Part shown: positions 60,440 to 64,000 of the stretch, in pieces | Numbering within the stretch: position 1 is the first letter of the stretch | Layout: each line of letters starts with the position of its first letter | Source: DUOA01 sp012839095 | Lineage (GTDB): Bacteria > Bacillota > Clostridia > Caldicoprobacterales > DTU083 | NCBI GenBank assembly: GCA_050951505.1 | Contig: JBMNJE010000011.1 | Coordinates: 496,001 to 560,000, forward strand | Length of the DNA stretch: 64,000 nt | Direction: 5' to 3' | Notes under the pieces: model-generated | Databases searched by the model: none | The model's input: only the letters and a program-made list of their open reading frames with translations | What the model was told of the DNA's origin: nothing | Translations under genes and position numbers: made by a program

Positions 60440-61387
60440 ATGAATTCATTCTATATAATTGACGGCCATTGTGATACAATCGGCTTGATTGCGGATCACA
60501 GTCTCGATCAATTCCGGAACGGTAAATGTCATATTACCATAGACGGCTTAAGAAGCGGGAAAGTAGGCTTGCAGTTTTTTGCCGCTTTTGTCGGTCCAAA
60601 AAGCAGTCATCCTTGTCTACAACGCGGGTTAAAACTAATCAACTCCTACTACACAATGCTGGAAGCATTTTCGGGGACTTTCATTGCGGTGTTAAGGCCT
60701 GATGACATTGATTTGGCTGTAAGGCAAGGAATGATAGGTTCCATGCTCACTGTGGAAGGCGGAGATATATTGGAGGGAGAGATTGTCAATCTGCAAATTC
60801 TATATCGCCTTGGAGTTCGGGCTATGACCCTGACCTGGAACCACAGGAATGAGATTGCAGACGGGGTATTGGAAAATATATCCAAAGGCGGATTATCGGT
60901 ATTTGGTCATGAAGTTATACGTGAAATGAATCAGCTGGGAATGCTGATAGATGTATCCCATATATCAGAAGAAGGGTTTTATGATGTAATAGAAGCATCC
61001 AGTAAGCCTATAGCAGCTACTCACTCCAATGCATGGTCTGTTCGGCCGCATCCAAGGAACCTGAAGGACGAGCAAATCACGCTGCTGGCTGACAAGGGAG
61101 GAGTAATAGGCATAAACTTCTATCCGGTTTTTCTGTCCGACAGGAAAGCCGGACTGTATGATATTATCAGACATATAGAGCATATCGCAGGTCTGGCAGG
61201 AATTGATGTTATAGGTTTTGGATCGGATTTTGACGGTATTGAAGAAACACCCGAGGAAGTTAATGGACCGCAGGCATTTGAAAAAATTATAAATGCCCTG
61301 CTGAAGCTTAACTATAAGGAAGAAGATGTTTTAAAAATAGCATATAAAAACTATACCAGACTGCTAAGGGATGTATTGAAAAACTAG
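60440..61387 (+). CDS. M19 membrane-dipeptidase-type zinc peptidase
   Basis: The 315-aa product has zinc ligands in DGHCDT (His and Asp), Glu in TVEGGD, His in DVSHISEEGFYDVIE and His in ATHSNAWSVRPHPRNL, and Asp in GFGSDFDGIEE. The M19 family cleaves dipeptides, often D-Ala-containing. No signal peptide is present, so it is cytoplasmic. ATG 60440 follows TAAGGGA. It may recycle cell-wall peptides; the substrate is unproven. Confidence 0.92.
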   Translation: MNSFYIIDGHCDTIGLIADHSLDQFRNGKCHITIDGLRSGKVGLQFFAAFVGPKSSHPCLQRGLKLINSYYTMLEAFSGTFIAVLRPDDIDLAVRQGMIGSMLTVEGGDILEGEIVNLQILYRLGVRAMTLTWNHRNEIADGVLENISKGGLSVFGHEVIREMNQLGMLIDVSHISEEGFYDVIEASSKPIAATHSNAWSVRPHPRNLKDEQITLLADKGGVIGINFYPVFLSDRKAGLYDIIRHIEHIAGLAGIDVIGFGSDFDGIEETPEEVNGPQAFEKIINALLKLNYKEEDVLKIAYKNYTRLLRDVLKN

Positions 61388-61409
61388 CAATTACAAAAGG
61401 AGAATACCA

Positions 61410-62249
61410 ATGAATCAGAAAACATTGGATGGCAGGGCCGATCTGCACTGTCATACTACTGCATCTGACGGATTATTTACTCCTTTACAACTGATTCAAA
61501 GTGCAGCCCGGATTAGGCTGAGTGCTGTCGCCATCACAGATCATGATACAACTGATGGAATAGAGGAAGGGATATCAGCAGGCAAGTCCTGGAACGTAGA
61601 TGTTGTACCCGGAATCGAACTGAATACTCAGCTTGATTTGAATGAGATTCACATTCTGGGTTATTACATCGAATGGCACTCCTCATATCTACAGGATATC
61701 CTGCATGAGATGAGAGATGTTAGAAAGAACAGGGCAAAAAGAATTACAGAAAGACTGGTCGAACTGTATGATTTCGATATCTCATTTGAAGAGGTATTGG
61801 CTGAAGCAAAGAAGGGGACGGTGTCCCGGCCTCATATAGCCCGCGTTATGATATCTAAAGGCCTTGTTAAGGACGTGGAAGAGGCTTTTTCCAAATATAT
61901 AGGAACTGACTGTCCAGCGTATGTAGGCCGCTATCGTCTGACACCGCAGGAAGGAATTCGTTTGATAAAAAGCATTGGCGGTGTGCCTGTGCTGGCTCAT
62001 CCCGGTTTGCTTCCTGATCCCAGGCTTGCGGAAATAATGATCAAACATGGAATAGAGGGCATAGAGGCTTTCCACAGCAAGCACAGCCGGGAAGCAGAAA
62101 AGTATTTTTCAGAACTTGCCCGGCAAAATGGTTTACTTATAACCGGAGGAAGTGACTTCCATGGCGCAGAGGAGCCGTTTGTAGGAGACATTACAATAGG
62201 AATGAAAGAGATGGAACGGTTGAGAGACCTGGCTGCAAACAAAAAATGA
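61410..62249 (+). CDS. PHP domain phosphoesterase (YciV/TrpH-like)
   Basis: The 279-aa protein has all PHP ligands: DLHCHTTASDG, AITDHDTTDG, GIELNT, LAHPG and GGSDFHG. YciV/TrpH-type proteins hydrolyse 3',5'-nucleoside bisphosphates or 5' ends of RNA. AAAGGAG precedes ATG 61410. The coding end overlaps an AT-rich terminator. Confidence 0.9.
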   Translation: MNQKTLDGRADLHCHTTASDGLFTPLQLIQSAARIRLSAVAITDHDTTDGIEEGISAGKSWNVDVVPGIELNTQLDLNEIHILGYYIEWHSSYLQDILHEMRDVRKNRAKRITERLVELYDFDISFEEVLAEAKKGTVSRPHIARVMISKGLVKDVEEAFSKYIGTDCPAYVGRYRLTPQEGIRLIKSIGGVPVLAHPGLLPDPRLAEIMIKHGIEGIEAFHSKHSREAEKYFSELARQNGLLITGGSDFHGAEEPFVGDITIGMKEMERLRDLAANKK

Positions 62250-62277
62250 ATTTCTGCATAGGTTATAATTCATTTTT
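62242..62277 (+). terminator. AT-rich terminator after PHP gene
   Basis: AAAAATGAATT (62242-62252) pairs perfectly with AATTCATTTTT (62267-62277). The loop is 14 bases; the stem includes the stop codon of the PHP gene. Confidence 0.5.
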
Positions 62278-62280
62278 CCA

Positions 62281-62309
62281 TGGACGTATCGGGATAATCG
62301 TGCTATAAT
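62281..62309 (+). promoter_or_regulatory. Promoter before aminotransferase gene
   Basis: TGGACG (62281-62286, four of six to TTGACA) and a perfect TATAAT (62304-62309) are separated by 17 bases, 57 bases before the aminotransferase start. Confidence 0.5.
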
Positions 62310-62366
62310 ACTTTCATATTGATGGATTTATATTTCAAACTTTCATTGTAGGGGGACTATTCATAT

Positions 62367-63560
62367 ATGATTTTATCTCAGAAGAACCTGGGCATTTCTC
62401 AATCTCTGACTCTTTCAATTGATGCCAAGGCTAAGAAAATGCTGTCGGAAGGATATGATGTGATTGGCTTTGGAGCAGGGGAACCGGATTTTCCTACCCC
62501 TGATTATATAATAAGAGCTGCCAAAGATGCATTGGATCAAGGCATGACCCGGTATACTCCATCGTCCGGCACCCTTCATCTGAGACAGGCAATATGCAGG
62601 AAATTGGAAAAGGACAATCATATTGTCTATACACCTGATGAAATTATCGTTTCAAATGGTGCAAAACATTCCTTATACAACATATTCCAGGCAATCCTGA
62701 ATCCGGGTGATGAGGTAATAATACCCAGGCCTTACTGGCTTAGTTACCCTGAAATGGTTAAAATGGCTGATGGGGTATCTGTCTATTTGAATACTGAAGA
62801 GGATAATTCCTTTAAGATTAGGATAGAAGAACTGAGAAAAGCTGTTACTCCAAAGACAAAGGCGCTTGTTCTGAATAATCCGAGTAATCCATGCGGTTCT
62901 GTCTATGAGAAGCATGAGCTTGCAGCGATAGCAGGCTTGGCTGTGGAGCGGGGTTTTTATATTGTATCCGATGAGATATATGAAGAATTGACCTATGACG
63001 GTATGCAGCATGTCAGCATTGCATCTTTGAGTGAGGAGGTTAAAGAAGTGACGCTGACAGTAAATGGCATGTCTAAGGCTTATGCCATGACTGGATGGAG
63101 AATAGGCTATACAGCCGGCCCCAGACATGTTATCAAAATAATGTCAAACATACAGTCACATTCTACTTCCAATCCGAATTCCATCGCACAGTATGCCAGT
63201 TCGGCGGCTTTGGATGCACCCAAGGAACAGATTAAACACATGGTTCAGGAGTTTGACAGGAGAAGGCTGTATATGGCGGAAAAAATTAACTCCATTCCTT
63301 ATTTGTCATGTATAAAACCCAAAGGCGCTTTCTATATGATGATGAATATCAGCAAAGCCATAGGCAAAAGGTACGGTGATACTATAATTGATAATTCACT
63401 GACTTTTGCAGATGCTCTTTTGGAATCGCAGAAAGTTACGGTAGTGCCGGGCATGGCATTTGGAGCCGACAATTATGTAAGGCTGTCCTATGCAATATCC
63501 ATGGACAAAATTAAAAAAGGTTTGGATCGGATTGAAAAGTTTATGAGTGAACTGGTCTGA
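62367..63560 (+). CDS. aspC: Class I/II pyridoxal-phosphate aminotransferase (aspartate type)
   Basis: The 397-aa product has AGEPDFPTPDYI, TRYTPSSGTLHLRQAI, VSNGAKHSLYN, LNNPSNPCG, VSDEIYEELTYDG and the PLP Schiff-base Lys237 in NGMSKAYAMTGWRIGY. This is the aspartate aminotransferase Ib-type pattern found in Firmicutes. It moves amino groups between aspartate and 2-oxoglutarate. GTAGGGGG precedes ATG 62367. The gene has its own promoter. Confidence 0.93.
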   Translation: MILSQKNLGISQSLTLSIDAKAKKMLSEGYDVIGFGAGEPDFPTPDYIIRAAKDALDQGMTRYTPSSGTLHLRQAICRKLEKDNHIVYTPDEIIVSNGAKHSLYNIFQAILNPGDEVIIPRPYWLSYPEMVKMADGVSVYLNTEEDNSFKIRIEELRKAVTPKTKALVLNNPSNPCGSVYEKHELAAIAGLAVERGFYIVSDEIYEELTYDGMQHVSIASLSEEVKEVTLTVNGMSKAYAMTGWRIGYTAGPRHVIKIMSNIQSHSTSNPNSIAQYASSAALDAPKEQIKHMVQEFDRRRLYMAEKINSIPYLSCIKPKGAFYMMMNISKAIGKRYGDTIIDNSLTFADALLESQKVTVVPGMAFGADNYVRLSYAISMDKIKKGLDRIEKFMSELV

Positions 63561-63618
63561 TTGGCTGTTAAGGCCTTCTGCCATGAACATACACCTTGCA
63601 AACTATAACAATAAAAAC

Positions 63619-63641
63619 AGTGGATATAAATTATATCCACT
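63619..63641. repeat. 23-base palindrome after aminotransferase gene
   Basis: AGTGGATATAA (63619-63629) and TTATATCCACT (63631-63641) are perfect inverted copies with one central A. It may be a weak terminator of aspC or mark the insertion-element end. Confidence 0.45.
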
Positions 63642-63654
63642 CAGATTGATGACA

Positions 63655-63683
63655 AACCCCCCTGTTTTAATAGGCAGGGGGTT
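63655..63683. terminator. Hairpin between aminotransferase and transposase genes
   Basis: AACCCCCCTG (63655-63664) pairs with CAGGGGGTT (63674-63682) with one bulged C. TACTTTTT follows on the plus strand, so it may terminate aspC. On the minus strand it follows the transposase stop codon. Confidence 0.6.
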
Positions 63684-63695
63684 ACTTTTTATAGA

Positions 63696-64000
63696 TCAAA
63701 CAATGGCAAAGAGTGTTTTACAGAAATAGAGAAAGCAAATATTGGCAAAAGAAAGTGACCGTCTGGCCAGTATAGTAGCTATCTTTTTCATATTCTGACA
63801 TGCAGCAGTTAGCAAGCATTGCTCACTCACTTTCTCTAATCCACGCATACGACAATAGCGAAGTCCATGCAGTTCTTTAGCATCTGCAAAGCTTCGCTCT
63901 ATTGTTTCTTTTCGGTGTTTATATATCTGCTTTCCCTTTTCTGTTTTTATGAAAGATGCCACTTGATCCTTAAAATCTTCCCAAATATGCCGTCTGATGG
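63696..64000 (-). CDS. IS1182-like transposase, 3' end (5' part beyond window)
   Basis: On the minus strand the frame is open from the window edge to the stop at 63698-63696. It has the IS1182-family C-terminal pattern RHIWEDFKDQV, KHRKETIERSFADAKELHGLRYCRMRGLEKV and CLLTAACQNMKKIA (in parts). The E of ETIER is the likely last DDE residue. It is about 100 residues; the rest lies to the right. It is the only supported minus-strand gene in the window. The exact element end is not visible because the other end is absent. Confidence 0.85.
   Translation of the reverse strand, partial: IRRHIWEDFKDQVASFIKTEKGKQIYKHRKETIERSFADAKELHGLRYCRMRGLEKVSEQCLLTAACQNMKKIATILARRSLSFANICFLYFCKTLFAIV

Noticed and set aside
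1..64000. tRNA, rRNA, CRISPR array, T-box or known riboswitch
   Set aside because: No cloverleaf, repeat-spacer pattern or leader of sufficient length was seen; no intergenic stretch exceeds 200 bases.

Overview
The window is a gene-dense, almost entirely plus-strand stretch of a low-to-mid GC, endospore-forming, Gram-positive anaerobe of the Clostridia type. The evidence is a complete spoIIIA operon, spoIVB-spo0A after recN, spoIIM, a GerW/YtfJ protein, an Asp23/AmaP/DUF2273 trio, the efp - CD1247-type - spoIIIAA order, and very frequent TTG starts behind strong Shine-Dalgarno sequences. The genus cannot be fixed from the sequence alone. Genes abut or overlap through most of the 64 kb, and there is no tRNA, rRNA or CRISPR array.

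Layout. 1-1.1 kb: the 3' end of a YqeG-type HAD phosphatase and aroE. 1.17-4.76 kb: three genes of unusual content, namely a MotA/ZorA-like membrane protein with a long coiled tail, an OmpA-domain ZorB/MotB-like protein, and a third soluble protein whose C-terminal third resembles the EH-signature region of ZorC. 4.8-17.8 kb: type IV pilus genes (pilB, pilT, pilC, pilM, pilN, pilO, pilD, three small pilin-like genes, one 591-aa PilX-like gene, then a second pilM-pilN-pilO set). 17.8-21.1 kb: aroK, aroQ, an M24 peptidase, efp and a zinc-ribbon protein. 21.3-26.6 kb: spoIIIAA to AH. 26.6-37.3 kb: housekeeping genes (asp23, amaP, nusB, a TsaD-like protein, folD, xseAB, ispA, a divergent PAP2 protein, dxs, tlyA, nadK, argR). 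37.3-41.5 kb: recN-spoIVB-spo0A. 41.6-47 kb: a SteA/SteB division pair, a GT2 and an MraY-like enzyme, DUF3866 and spoIIM. 47-56.4 kb: xerD, deoB, punA, a DacF-like enzyme, scpA, scpB, DUF2953, gerW, a second D-Ala-D-Ala carboxypeptidase, rluB and a GNAT-like protein. 56.5-60.3 kb: a biotin-dependent carboxyl-transfer cluster. 60.4-63.6 kb: a dipeptidase, a PHP phosphoesterase and an aminotransferase. At the right edge the 3' end of an IS1182-like transposase is the only supported minus-strand gene.

How the genes work together. The pilus genes form a Gram-positive type IV pilus machine without a secretin; the doubled PilM-N-O platform suggests two assembly platforms or a hetero-complex. The block sits between the shikimate genes aroE and aroK/aroQ. 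The most unusual part is the Zorya-like three-gene module directly upstream of pilB and probably transcribed with it. It lacks a ZorD helicase, and its OmpA-domain subunit has Asn where the proton-carrying Asp of MotB/ZorB motors is expected. It may be a repurposed motor-like complex that works with pili or the envelope, or a remnant or variant of a defence system. Downstream, a strong sigma-H-like promoter overlapping a perfect 0A box before spo0A, and a sigma-E-like promoter before spoIIIAA, match known sporulation control.
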